A DNA stretch of 64,000 nt from Sutcliffiella horikoshii (GTDB taxonomy: Bacteria > Bacillota > Bacilli > Bacillales > Bacillaceae_I). The notes beneath the pieces were generated by a model. That model was not told the origin of the DNA and did no database searches. It worked only from the letters and a program-made list of their open reading frames with translations. The translations under genes were made by a program, and so were the position numbers. Positions within the stretch are counted from its first letter, which is position 1. Each line of letters opens with the position of its first letter. The stretch spans positions 2,294,001-2,358,000 of the forward strand of contig NZ_CP020880.1 of the NCBI RefSeq assembly GCF_002157855.1. Reading direction: 5' to 3'. This document shows positions 42,362 to 50,472 of this stretch, one piece after another.

Positions 42362-42976
42362 TTACCTAGGTTCAATCCCATTCCAAAATAGTTCTACTAA
42401 TGCACTTGCCGTTTTTTCTGCTCCACCCAACTCCTCTATCAATGCTTTTTTATTGCGGATCATAGTAACGGTAGAAAAGGCATGTGCCAGCAACAAGGGG
42501 TTGGTTGTAGAAATTTCCTCATTTTCAACAGCCTGCTTGAAAATAGCTTCAAGTGCATCATTCACTCCACTTTCCGCTGTGCGAATGACATGTATATTGT
42601 CTTCAGAAAGAGAAGGAGAAGCCTCTTTTAGCAATGTTTCAAAGTCAACGTGAGGTCTTTTTAGGTGATCTACTGTCACTTCGTATAATCTTTGTTTAAG
42701 CCCTTTGTGGCTCTCTAAAAGTTGCTCAGTATGTTTTCTAACTCGATTAAACATATTAGACACCGCCGTCGTAAATAAGGTGGCTTTGTTATTAAAATAA
42801 TAATAAACACTTGCTTTGGTGACTTGACTAGATTCTGCAACTTGCTCCATTGATACATTTTCATAGCCATACGTCATAAATAGTTGTGATGCAGTATGTA
42901 AAATTTGATTTTTAGTATTAGGGCTATCCGTCAACTTAGGTCGACCGGGTCTTTTTTTATTCATAGAGTTGGACAA
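42362..42976 (-). CDS. TetR/AcrR family transcriptional regulator
   Basis: A 204-residue regulator. The N-terminal helix-turn-helix reads TKNQILHTASQLFMTYGYEN, then VSMEQVAESSQVTKASVYYY and FNNKATLF. The ligand domain gives no clue to its effector. TTG 42976 is the likely start because GGAGG is nine bases upstream, while the ATG four codons later is 21 bases away. A 20-bp palindrome stands directly upstream. The divergent neighbour is the SGNH hydrolase/ABC operon, a likely target. Confidence 0.88.
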   Translation of the reverse strand: MSNSMNKKRPGRPKLTDSPNTKNQILHTASQLFMTYGYENVSMEQVAESSQVTKASVYYYFNNKATLFTTAVSNMFNRVRKHTEQLLESHKGLKQRLYEVTVDHLKRPHVDFETLLKEASPSLSEDNIHVIRTAESGVNDALEAIFKQAVENEEISTTNPLLLAHAFSTVTMIRNKKALIEELGGAEKTASALVELFWNGIEPR

Positions 42977-43000
42977 AACAAAATGCCTCCTTCCATACTA

Positions 43001-43020
43001 AATTAATCAGTTGATTAATT
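43001..43020. promoter_or_regulatory. Palindromic operator of the TetR regulator
   Basis: AATTAATCA and its exact complement TGATTAATT flank a GT centre. It lies 25 bp upstream of the regulator start and so probably mediates autoregulation. Confidence 0.7.
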
Positions 43021-43399
43021 AATTGTCCTTTACTTTATATAAACAATTTATAGTTTAAATTACATCCCAAGATTGTGATGAACGGTGTAACGGTTGCTTC
43101 TCGACATAATTATAGCAGAATATGGAGCATATATCCGATTTGTAACACCCTCTAGCATAGAATTCTCTCAATAGCCCTACATATACAAGAAATGGAAGCT
43201 CACTTAAAAATATAATCCATGCTAACAGCATAAACCACTATGGTTTTTAAGTTAAAAGAACTCATTATTGTAGTTCCAATAATATTGATACACATTAGAA
43301 ATTGATAATTAACCTTCCAGTATATATAATAAGTGAGTCTATACCATTTACTATTTGAGATCTGCAGATTTATTACATTAAGGAAAGGATGAAAGTAGC
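43021..43399. other. Intergenic region between tetR operator and SGNH operon
   Basis: About 380 bp of A/T-rich sequence. I see no gene with a ribosome site, no hairpin with T tract and no repeat of the families listed elsewhere. It should contain the promoter of the SGNH/ABC operon. Confidence 0.5.
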
Positions 43400-44203
43400 T
43401 TGAAAAAATATACTTTATCAATCATATCAACGGTCTCTATCGCAGCTACATTATTATGGCTGTTTGGTCTCGGTTGGACGTTCGTGGATCAATTCTCTAC
43501 CAATGAAAAATTGGAACATTCAGAGAAAAAAACTGAACCACCATTATCGAGTAATCAAGATGGCACTCTCACCATTTTTGCATTGGGTGATTCTTTAACC
43601 CGTGGTACTGGTGACGCCGATGGCAAAGGGTATACCGGTTACTTAACGGATCAATTAAAAGAGAAGACAAATCAAGAAATCAACCTTTTCAATACCGCCA
43701 TTAAAGGAGAAACATCCAGCGGCCTGTTAAATCAGCTTCAGCAAAGAGAGATACAGCGTCAAACCAAACAAGCAGATGTTATTGTTATGACAATTGGCGG
43801 TAATGACTTATTTCAGCAGGGCGCCGCTTTAGAATCGTTAGACATAAACGCTATTAACAGCAATAAGGAGCTCTATTTAAATAACGTCAAAAAGATTTAC
43901 TCCCAGCTTAGAGAGCTTAATGATGATGCAGTCATCTACCATGTTGGATTGTACAACCCTTTTAGTAATATTCCTGATGCAAGTACGACATCTTCTATTG
44001 TAAGAGATTGGAATTTTCAATCAGCTGAAACAGCAGCTGGGTTTGAAGACATAGTCTACGTTCCTACTTTTGATCTTTTTCAGTTACAGGTTGAAAACTA
44101 TTTATATACTGATCAATTCCATCCCAACACTGAAGGTTATATGCTAATTGCAGAACGTGTAGCCTCTTTGATTAACTTTGAAAAAAAGGAGAAGAAATCA
44201 TGA
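43400..44203 (+). CDS. SGNH/GDSL family lipase/acylhydrolase, membrane anchored
   Basis: A 267-residue secreted or anchored hydrolase starting with TTG 43400 (AAGGATGAAAG upstream). One N-terminal hydrophobic helix (LSIISTVSIAATLLWLFGLG) is followed by the SGNH blocks: FALGDSLTRGTG (nucleophile Ser about residue 64), Gly in IKGETSSG, IGGNDLF and DQFHPNTEGYM (Asp-His). The 4-bp overlap with the ABC ATPase gene indicates one operon, so it may act on a lipid or glycan exported by the transporter. Confidence 0.88.
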   Translation: MKKYTLSIISTVSIAATLLWLFGLGWTFVDQFSTNEKLEHSEKKTEPPLSSNQDGTLTIFALGDSLTRGTGDADGKGYTGYLTDQLKEKTNQEINLFNTAIKGETSSGLLNQLQQREIQRQTKQADVIVMTIGGNDLFQQGAALESLDINAINSNKELYLNNVKKIYSQLRELNDDAVIYHVGLYNPFSNIPDASTTSSIVRDWNFQSAETAAGFEDIVYVPTFDLFQLQVENYLYTDQFHPNTEGYMLIAERVASLINFEKKEKKS

Positions 44204-45114
44204 GCCAAGTCCCAGCGCTGCAAGTTGAAAATTTGACCAAAAGTATAAAAGGCAAGCCAATCGTTAAAGATGTTTCTTTTACCCTTGTACCTGGAGAGGT
44301 TTTTGGCTTTTTAGGACCGAATGGAGCTGGTAAGACTACCACAATCCGAATGATTGTCGGATTAATCTCCCCTACTTCTGGCAGGATAAAAATCAACGGT
44401 AAAAATGTGCGGACAGATTTTACTGAAGCAATGAAACATTTAGGATGTATTGTGGAAAATCCTGAACTTTATTCTTACCTTACAGGATGGGAAAACCTTG
44501 AACACTTTGCAAGAATGGATAAAACCATCCCAAAGTCAAGATTAGATGAAGTAATAACACTTGTTGGATTATCGAATCGAATTCACGACAGAGTAAGTAC
44601 TTATTCACTTGGAATGAGACAGCGACTCGGTATTGCACAGGCACTTTTAGGAAAACCGAAAGTCCTTATTTTAGACGAGCCTACAAACGGTCTCGACCCT
44701 GCTGGTATTCGTGAAATGCGTGAATTCATCCGGCAGCTCGCACGTGAGGAAAACTTAAGCGTTCTTGTATCTTCTCACTTATTAAGTGAGATTCAGCTGA
44801 TGTGTGACAGAGTGGCAATCATCTCGAAAGGCTCTGTACTACGTACGGATTCTGTTCAAAATTTGTTAGCGGAAAAAGAACGAGTAATCTGGAAAGCAGA
44901 ACCCTTACCACTTGCCAAACAACTTTTGTCCGAAGAAACCCTAGTTACAGAAGGTACACATGAAACATTGATTACTCTATTAGATGAGCAACTTTTACCA
45001 GAATGGAATGCAAAGCTTGTAAGGAATGGTGTAAAAGTTAAAGAAATGAGAACGCAGCTTCCTACTTTAGAAGATTTGTTCTTAGAAGTAACAGGAGGCG
45101 AAAGTATTGATTAA
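44200..45114 (+). CDS. ABC transporter ATP-binding protein (BcrA/YhaQ-like)
   Basis: A 304-residue ATPase: Walker A GPNGAGKTTT, signature YSLGMRQRLGIAQAL, Walker B KVLILDEPTNGLDP, followed by about 80 residues of the DUF4162-type tail. It pairs with the permease overlapping by 8 bp. Close relatives export bacitracin-like peptides or Na+, but substrate cannot be told. Confidence 0.9.
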   Translation: MSQVPALQVENLTKSIKGKPIVKDVSFTLVPGEVFGFLGPNGAGKTTTIRMIVGLISPTSGRIKINGKNVRTDFTEAMKHLGCIVENPELYSYLTGWENLEHFARMDKTIPKSRLDEVITLVGLSNRIHDRVSTYSLGMRQRLGIAQALLGKPKVLILDEPTNGLDPAGIREMREFIRQLAREENLSVLVSSHLLSEIQLMCDRVAIISKGSVLRTDSVQNLLAEKERVIWKAEPLPLAKQLLSEETLVTEGTHETLITLLDEQLLPEWNAKLVRNGVKVKEMRTQLPTLEDLFLEVTGGESID

Positions 45115-46087
45115 TCTTATCCGTAATGAAATGTTAAAGCTTCTTAGAAAAAAAAGGTTATACGTCATCATCTTAATTATCGCCTTTCTGGTTCCTCTCT
45201 TTACTTACGCACAGTTTAAAGAAATTCAAGAGCAGAGTGAAAATATAGGCAATCAGGATTGGCGAACGGTTCTGCAGCAAGAAATTACTGAAACACAGAA
45301 CCAGTTAAGCTCAAACCGAATACAAGATGAATGGCGAAAATTTTTGAAGATCAGACTCTCTCAACAGCAATATTATTTAGAGAATGACATTGATCCCCGT
45401 GCTCCGGGTGCACCAACGTTTATGCGAATTTTTGCTGAAAACTCCATTGACCTTGTTTTACCACTGCTCGTTATGATCATTGTAGCTGACCTTGTATCAT
45501 CTGAAGCAAGTAGCGGTACGATCAAGCTGTTGCTTACACGACCAGTAAAACGATGGAGGATTCTATTAAGCAAGTACTTAGCGATGGTATTATCCATTTC
45601 TTTTATCGTCTTATCCGTAGCTGTCCTATCCTATGGAATATCTGGAATAGTCTTTGGCTATGGTGGCTGGAACATGCCTTTACTGACAGGTTTCTCAATC
45701 TCTGGTGACGAACTGGTTACAACCAACGTTCATATTGTTCCTCAATGGCAATTTATCCTAATGGAGTTTGGACTGGTATGGTATGTTTGTCTGATTGTGG
45801 GTACACTCACATTTATGCTATCTGTTCTGTTACGAAGCACAGCAACTGTTATGGGAATCATGCTCTCATCTCTCATTGCAGGAGCAATTCTAGCAAACAT
45901 GGTATCTTCTTGGGAAAGTGCAAAATATCTATTTATTTTAAACTTAGACCTCACAAACTATATAAGTGGAATAGCAACTCCTATCGAAGGAATGACATTA
46001 GGCTTCTCGATGAGCGTTCTAGCCGTTTGGGGAATTGCTGGCTTGATCATTGCATTTGTAACCTTTTCTAAAAGAGATATCTATTAA
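45107..46087 (+). CDS. ABC-2 type transporter permease
   Basis: A 326-residue ABC-2 permease starting with TTG 45107 (GGAGGCG upstream). One N-terminal helix, an extracytoplasmic loop of about 90 residues rich in Gln and Glu, and then about five helices (VADLVSSEASSGTIKLLLTR is the usual cytoplasmic ABC-2 motif). It works with the preceding ATPase. Confidence 0.88.
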   Translation: MINLIRNEMLKLLRKKRLYVIILIIAFLVPLFTYAQFKEIQEQSENIGNQDWRTVLQQEITETQNQLSSNRIQDEWRKFLKIRLSQQQYYLENDIDPRAPGAPTFMRIFAENSIDLVLPLLVMIIVADLVSSEASSGTIKLLLTRPVKRWRILLSKYLAMVLSISFIVLSVAVLSYGISGIVFGYGGWNMPLLTGFSISGDELVTTNVHIVPQWQFILMEFGLVWYVCLIVGTLTFMLSVLLRSTATVMGIMLSSLIAGAILANMVSSWESAKYLFILNLDLTNYISGIATPIEGMTLGFSMSVLAVWGIAGLIIAFVTFSKRDIY

Positions 46088-46185
46088 TATTATGCAGCAA
46101 CAGTTTATGTTTTTTATTCAAACGCTAAAGCTACCGTCTTATTCATGTTTTTGCCTACCATTCATTTGCAAAGGATGTGAATCTC

Positions 46186-47019
46186 ATGAAAGATTTAATG
46201 AAAGCCTATCAACATTGTGAAACTATTATTAAACAACATTCCAAAACATTTTATAAAGCCTTTATGCTTCTACCTAAAGAGAAGAAGCAATCAGTCTGGG
46301 CTGTTTATGCATTTTGTCGACAGGTCGATGATATTGTTGATGAAGGAATGAATCCGAAAGAAGAGCTTTTTGCATTTAGAGGGATGTTTGCTGACTTTCT
46401 AAAAGGCGAATTGCCGTCAGAAGATCCAATGTGGTTAGCTCTTCAAGATGTGTTCAATCGATACGAGATGGATGTTCAATCTTTTCATGACATGATAGTT
46501 GGGCAAGAAATGGACTTATATAAAAAGTTGTATAATTCGGAGGAGGAAGTACTGCATTATTCCTATCATGTAGCAAGTACCGTTGGATTGATGCTCCTTC
46601 CGATTCTTGCTCCAAAAAATAAAGATATATTGCGAGAGGATGCTATTGCGCTTGGACAGGCGATGCAGATAACTAATATTCTTCGGGATATTGGAGAAGA
46701 CCTTGAGCGTGGCAGAATCTATCTACCTATTGAAATGTTGGAAAAAGCCGGGTATTCATTGGATGACTTGAATAAACATATCGTAAATAACAAGTTCATC
46801 TCGGTATGGGAAGAGATGGCGACCAAAGCGGAAAGTCTTTATGAACAAGCGTTAAGTACAATTCATTTATATCCTATTCATTCGAGAGCTCCAGTTAAAG
46901 GAGCAGCACATTTATATCGCGCAATACTAGGTTCAATCCGCAAAAAGGGGTATTCTGTATTTAAGAAAAAGCATTATGTTTCAAGTGAAGAAAAAAACCA
47001 AATCATAACGCAAATGTGA
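46186..47019 (+). CDS. Squalene/phytoene synthase family protein (CrtM/CrtB-like)
   Basis: A 277-residue head-to-head prenyl synthase. Both Asp-rich motifs are seen: FCRQVDDIVDE (about residue 45) and QITNILRDIGEDLERGRIYLP (about residue 165), plus SKTFY at the N-terminus. It would join two prenyl diphosphates into dehydrosqualene, phytoene or squalene. No desaturase, cyclase or prenyl transferase gene is nearby. ATG 46186 with AAAGGA ten bases upstream is preferred to GTG 46177. Confidence 0.88.
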   Translation: MKDLMKAYQHCETIIKQHSKTFYKAFMLLPKEKKQSVWAVYAFCRQVDDIVDEGMNPKEELFAFRGMFADFLKGELPSEDPMWLALQDVFNRYEMDVQSFHDMIVGQEMDLYKKLYNSEEEVLHYSYHVASTVGLMLLPILAPKNKDILREDAIALGQAMQITNILRDIGEDLERGRIYLPIEMLEKAGYSLDDLNKHIVNNKFISVWEEMATKAESLYEQALSTIHLYPIHSRAPVKGAAHLYRAILGSIRKKGYSVFKKKHYVSSEEKNQIITQM

Positions 47020-47146
47020 AATGCAAATGGCAAATCTCAACAGATTCCATAACCTTTTCCACATCAAATAGGCTTAGAGAAATTTAGTTCTCCAAGCTAA
47101 AGACCGTATACAAACTATAAACTAGTTAGGTTATCTGTTGGAAGAG

Positions 47147-47332
47147 TTGATCTCCGTTTCAGGAGCTTCGCTTTCCGGGGGCAGTCCGGAAGCCTCCTCG
47201 GGCTACGCCCTGCGGGGTCTTCCATGTCCTTTCCTCCCGCAGGACAAGGAATACTTCGACAGCGATTCATCGCACGAAGAAAATGCGTTAGTATTTTCGA
47301 GGAGTCTTCGCTCCTTCCACTACGATCAACTA
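47147..47332 (+). repeat. Dispersed repeat, divergent solo copy
   Basis: TTGATCTCCGTTTCAGGAGC to TCCTTCCACTACGATCAAC is the complement orientation of half 2, with the GAAGCCTCCTCGGGCTACGCC block and an extra segment of about 60 bp (ACTTCGACAGCGATTCATCG). The 470-bp gap 47020-47489 contains only this element; an ORF through it is not a gene. Confidence 0.7.
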
Positions 47333-47489
47333 GAGAATTTCATTATTTTAAGCTTTGTCTACACACTGATGCTTAGAGATTTAATCTATTTTGTTTTTAT
47401 ATGCTCCAATTATGCGACCGTTTTGTTAAAAATTTTATATAATATCTTATTAAACAAAAGCTACTATTTAATTGAATATCTATCAACAG

Positions 47490-47765
47490 TTAACTTACTG
47501 CTGTGTTACCTTTTAAGATTTTTTTTCCAACAAGTGCAATGAGAATCAACAAAGTAATTAAACTTGCAACAAAGAAACCTATTGCATATGTATGGATATT
47601 CGCTTCTTTTACTCGGTCATTTATTTCAAAACCAAAGAAGTGTACTCCAATGCCATCGCCATCTACATTTGTTCCAAGAGACCATAAATCTATTCCTTTG
47701 TTGACCAATGAAGCAGTAATGAAAGTAAGAAAAATAATAACAACCCAACGAAAAATAACGTTCAT
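47490..47765 (-). CDS. Two-helix membrane protein, 91 aa, unknown
   Basis: Hydrophobic helices at about residues 4-20 and 60-82 flank a loop of about 40 residues containing NVDGDGIGVHFFGFEIND. AGGGG stands about six bases before the ATG. No family recognised. It is separate from its neighbours and lies in a repeat-rich stretch. Confidence 0.6.
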   Translation of the reverse strand: MNVIFRWVVIIFLTFITASLVNKGIDLWSLGTNVDGDGIGVHFFGFEINDRVKEANIHTYAIGFFVASLITLLILIALVGKKILKGNTAVS

Positions 47766-47796
47766 TTTATACCCCTAACATCTCCAATACTTGTTA

Positions 47797-47836
47797 AACA
47801 GGAATGCTGCCCGATTGCTTAATTCCAATTATTTCA
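47797..47836. repeat. Short intergenic repeat, family AGGAATGCTGCCC (copy 1)
   Basis: AACAGGAATGCTGCCC followed by ATTGCTTAATTCCAATTATT. Related copies lie at 49634 (partial) and 50212. Confidence 0.65.
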
Positions 47837-47886
47837 TAATCTAAAAATTCCTACAATATGAAATTCCCTTTGGCCACGACAAAAAT

Positions 47887-47916
47887 GGCGCTGATCCTTG
47901 TTCCTGGATCGCGCCC
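47887..47916. repeat. GCGCC hairpin repeat (copy 1)
   Basis: GGCGCTGATCC and GGATCGCGCC flank TTGTTCCT and can form a hairpin. Related copies lie at 48382, 52497 and 56356, with a half copy at 57031. Confidence 0.65.
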
Positions 47917-48010
47917 TATAATGGAATACTAAATCATGATCTCAATCTTAGAATCAATTAATTCTTCTTTCACTTAAGCACCCATTTAGCACAAGGAGAC
48001 AATAGTTTAC

Positions 48011-48229
48011 TTAAAGTTTTTTTATTTTTTTAATTTCATTTTCTACTATTTGATAATCTTCGTTTTCTTCCTCAGTGAGGATGTAAAAGAATACCCGACC
48101 GTCGTAATCAAAATCCATATTCTCAAGGATTGTACCGATAAAGGTTCTACCCTCAACTTCAATATAATACCTTTCGTTTTCTTCGATTTCTATGATAGTA
48201 TCTTGAACCCGTATTTTAATTTTACTCAC
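48011..48229 (-). CDS. Small acidic protein, 72 aa, unknown
   Basis: GTG start with GGTGATG eight bases upstream. The sequence (KIRVQDTIIEIEENERYYIEV, then GRVFFYILTEEENEDYQIV) suggests a small beta barrel. No family recognised. One copy of a 155-bp duplicated sequence begins 29 bp upstream of the start. Confidence 0.55.
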   Translation of the reverse strand: MSKIKIRVQDTIIEIEENERYYIEVEGRTFIGTILENMDFDYDGRVFFYILTEEENEDYQIVENEIKKIKKL

Positions 48230-48257
48230 TTAAAAATCATCACCCACACTTTAAAAA

Positions 48258-48412
48258 TAATACCGTAATTTTGGAAAAGTTGTTCAACTAAACTGCTCTG
48301 TTCCGGAATCATTTAAAAATTCAAGAGGAACTATCTAATTTCCTTTTTCATTACAAAATATGTCCCTAAAATATAGAAAATGAGCGCTTATCCTTGTTCC
48401 AGGACCGCGCCC
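48258..48412. repeat. 155-bp direct repeat, left copy
   Basis: Identical to 56232-56386 except for two bases. It contains the palindrome-like AGTTGTTCAACT and ends in a GCGCC hairpin copy. The two copies bracket about 7.8 kb holding the Nudix genes, the depolymerase and the second ger operon. Confidence 0.9.
48382..48412. repeat. GCGCC hairpin repeat (copy 2)
   Basis: GAGCGCTTATCCTTGTTCC then AGGACCGCGCCC; the 3' end of the left 155-bp repeat and close to the Nudix gene 3' end, where it might act as a terminator. Confidence 0.6.
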
Positions 48413-48471
48413 GATTGCCGAAGACTCAATTTCAAGATAACTACTATACATTTCTTCAATTAGAGCTCCAG

Positions 48472-48975
48472 TTAGGTGAAAATCGGCAACTCCCAATCCT
48501 CCAAAGGTCCCCAAGTAATTTCAGGGTTCCCTTTTAAAGATTTCATCGAACCTACATTTACTTTTTCGTTATATTTGCCTACCTGGTCGTAATGTTTAAC
48601 AATTTCTTTGGTAGTAGCTGATACATTATAGTCAAGAATATCTTTGTAACCAACCCAAGATAGCGACCCTTCATCACTTTCAAATAGAGTATTATTTTTA
48701 CTCACACTTCCAATGAAAACATATTGTATTCGAATTTCTTGATTGTCTTTTATTCTAAGCAAAATATATCTAAGTGTAAGATTTTCTATGTAATCTTTCT
48801 TTAAACCAGTTTCTTCTTCATTCTCTCTAAAACACGCTTTTTGTGGTTCATTCATTTCGTCCCCTTCTATATGACCACCTATAGGAACTAAAAACCCTGC
48901 GAGGAAAGTATCTTGTTGCTTTTTTTGAAGGAATAAAACTTCTTGTTCCTCATTAAAAAGGAAAGCGACTGCCAT
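48472..48975 (-). CDS. Nudix hydrolase, apparently N-terminally frameshifted
   Basis: A 167-residue Nudix-domain protein (EVLFLQKKQQDTFLAGF, then the Nudix box GGHIEGDEMNEPQKACFRENEEETGL in two parts). The ATG at 48975 has no ribosome site. The bases just upstream still encode a plausible N-terminus in two frames: MEIRLFNPNK from ATG 49031, then, after a one-base shift at an A5 run (T5 at 49000-49004), KVGIFELRQ leading into MAVAFLF. So the real gene probably spans 48472-49031 with a frameshift. Substrate unknown. Confidence 0.6.
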   Translation of the reverse strand: MAVAFLFNEEQEVLFLQKKQQDTFLAGFLVPIGGHIEGDEMNEPQKACFRENEEETGLKKDYIENLTLRYILLRIKDNQEIRIQYVFIGSVSKNNTLFESDEGSLSWVGYKDILDYNVSATTKEIVKHYDQVGKYNEKVNVGSMKSLKGNPEITWGPLEDWELPIFT

Positions 48976-49124
48976 TTGTCTAAGTTCAAAAATCCCAACT
49001 TTTTGTTAGGATTAAACAACCTAATTTCCATTTCTAAAGTGAACCTTTTTAATCTAAACGGCCCAATTCTAAAGCGAGGAACGATGCCACTATTCTGCAA
49101 TCGCTCCCGATAGTTGAAGAATTA

Positions 49125-49591
49125 TTATCCAATAATCGGTAGTTGTTTTTTTGATAATAAATCATCGATAAGCATCTTATGTTCAGTGAATATATTCTCT
49201 GGTAGCTCTTTAAGTGAATAAAATCTATTCTGTATGGACTCCTCGTTACTTTTAACTAACTCCCAGTATACTGTTTACAGATAAATGATATTAGAACAAG
49301 TGATACTTAGTCGCCATTAGAAAATGTCTTATCATATTGAGGACCAGAATAGATCCCAAATAACTCAAGTTCTTCTAATTTAAGTCCCGTTTCTTCGTAA
49401 ACTTCTCTTCTAGCAGTATCCTGAACGCTTTCTCCTAAATCCATAAATCCTCCTGGAAATCCCCACTGACCATTATCAGAACGTTTTTGCATTAACACTC
49501 GATTTTCTTTATCAAAAACAAATGCACCCGCAACAACCATAATAACCTTCTCGTTTCCTATCATTGACCTTAAATGTTCTATGTAATCCAT
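49125..49591 (-). pseudogene. Nudix hydrolase pseudogene
   Basis: The first 94 codons (49307-49591) encode a normal Nudix start (NEKVIMVVAGAFVFDKENRV) and Nudix box (GGFMDLGESVQDTARREVYEETGL, in two parts). A TAA then interrupts, but the frame continues as VSLVLISFICKQYTG. After a frameshift near 49262, another frame gives ELVKSNEESIQNRFYSLKEL and PENIFTEHKMLIDDLLSKK, ending at TAA 49125. This is the usual C-terminus of the family, so a nonsense mutation plus a frameshift have broken the gene. The ribosome site AGGGA remains. Confidence 0.75.
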
Positions 49592-49633
49592 TTATACAGT
49601 CCCTTCATTTTTTAAACCACCTATTGAACTAAA

Positions 49634-49664
49634 CTCCCTATTGCTTAATACCAATTATTTCAAA
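49634..49664. repeat. Short intergenic repeat, family AGGAATGCTGCCC (partial copy)
   Basis: CTCCCTATTGCTTAATACCA plus ATTATTTCAA matches the right part of the copies at 47797 and 50212. Confidence 0.55.
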
Positions 49665-49831
49665 GCAAATTAATAAACACAATCATTTTTTCCATAATTA
49701 AAAAGACACTTACCTTTTACAGATAAGCGGCAGATTAGGGATTGAGTAAACTTTTAACTGGTAAAGAATGGTGCTAGTTAAAAAATACTATATAATTTAA
49801 CATCAAGATAAAACATCTTAGGAGATACAAT

Positions 49832-50062
49832 ATGTGGTTAAAGATACTTTTAGGGATTATTGCAATTTTAGGCATTTTGCTTATGTGGTTTTCTGTGTTT
49901 GGTAAGAAAAAGGCTATTGATAATATGTCGATGGGCGGTTCTTTTAGCTTATTTGAACTAATATTTGATCTACTAATTGAGTTTTCCCCAACTTTAGTAA
50001 AAAGAATACTACTATTCATTTTAGGATTAGCTATTGCATTTGTTTTTACAATTTACTCATAA
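49832..50062 (+). CDS. Two-helix membrane protein, 76 aa, unknown
   Basis: Hydrophobic segments at about residues 3-23 (LKILLGIIAILGILLMWFSV) and 57-75. GGAGAT precedes the ATG by five bases, and a strong terminator follows at 50125. A conserved-looking KKKAIDNMSMGGSFSLFELI lies between. No family recognised. Confidence 0.62.
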   Translation: MWLKILLGIIAILGILLMWFSVFGKKKAIDNMSMGGSFSLFELIFDLLIEFSPTLVKRILLFILGLAIAFVFTIYS

Positions 50063-50124
50063 TAGTGTTGCTGAGGACCATTCTAAGACATAATAACTAA
50101 CAAAACTTCTTTTTAACTATATAA

Positions 50125-50168
50125 GAACAAGAGAAATGGACTGCTTAAACAGTCCATTTCTCTTGTTC
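50125..50168 (+). terminator. Strong terminator hairpin, 19-bp stem
   Basis: GAACAAGAGAAATGGACTG pairs perfectly with its complement across a six-base loop. It lies 63 bp after the small membrane protein gene; the following bases are only moderately T-rich. Confidence 0.75.
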
Positions 50169-50211
50169 AATTCTTAGCGCCTGATTACGGAGTAATTTTC
50201 TTTTTCTTCAT

Positions 50212-50252
50212 TACAGGAATGCTGCCCTATTGCTTAATACCAATTATTTCAA
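50212..50252. repeat. Short intergenic repeat, family AGGAATGCTGCCC (copy 2)
   Basis: ACAGGAATGCTGCCCTATTG then CTTAATACCAATTATTTCAA; differs from the copy at 47797 at only a few positions. Confidence 0.65.
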
Positions 50253-50350
50253 TCTAGTGTAACTTCTACAACCTTTTCTTCCATGGACAGCTGGCTTCGT
50301 ATAGAGCAGTAAGCCAAGGTCGGTTCCCACTCTGTTTGGCCAGCCCCCTG
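50249..50350 (-). pseudogene. Possible gene remnant, 34 codons
   Basis: On the minus strand a short open stretch reads QTEWEPTLAYCSIRSQLSME then EKVVEVTLD and stop. It looks like the C-terminal end of a conserved protein but has no start or upstream continuation. The remainder of the gap 50063-50472 holds a terminator and a repeat. Confidence 0.25.
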
Positions 50351-50472
50351 TTACAAAGAATCTTTCTTGTGCTTTTGTGATTACTCCTTTTTCTCAAACA
50401 AAGATTGTAACTCTTTTGTAACTCCTCTCTTATACACTTCAATTATCAATTTTAAGGGGTTGATTTCTTTTT

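Noticed and set aside
43200-43421. 73-codon ORF on the minus strand upstream of the SGNH operon
   Set aside because: It has no ribosome site, an A/T-driven composition, and overlaps the SGNH gene start.
47138-47542. 134-codon ORF on the plus strand
   Set aside because: It is mostly the solo repeat copy at 47147-47332 and then A/T-rich sequence; the minus-strand membrane gene overlaps its end.
48888-49100. 70-codon ORF as a separate gene
   Set aside because: Its first part is better explained as the out-of-frame N-terminus of the Nudix gene and the rest is the Nudix gene read in the wrong frame.
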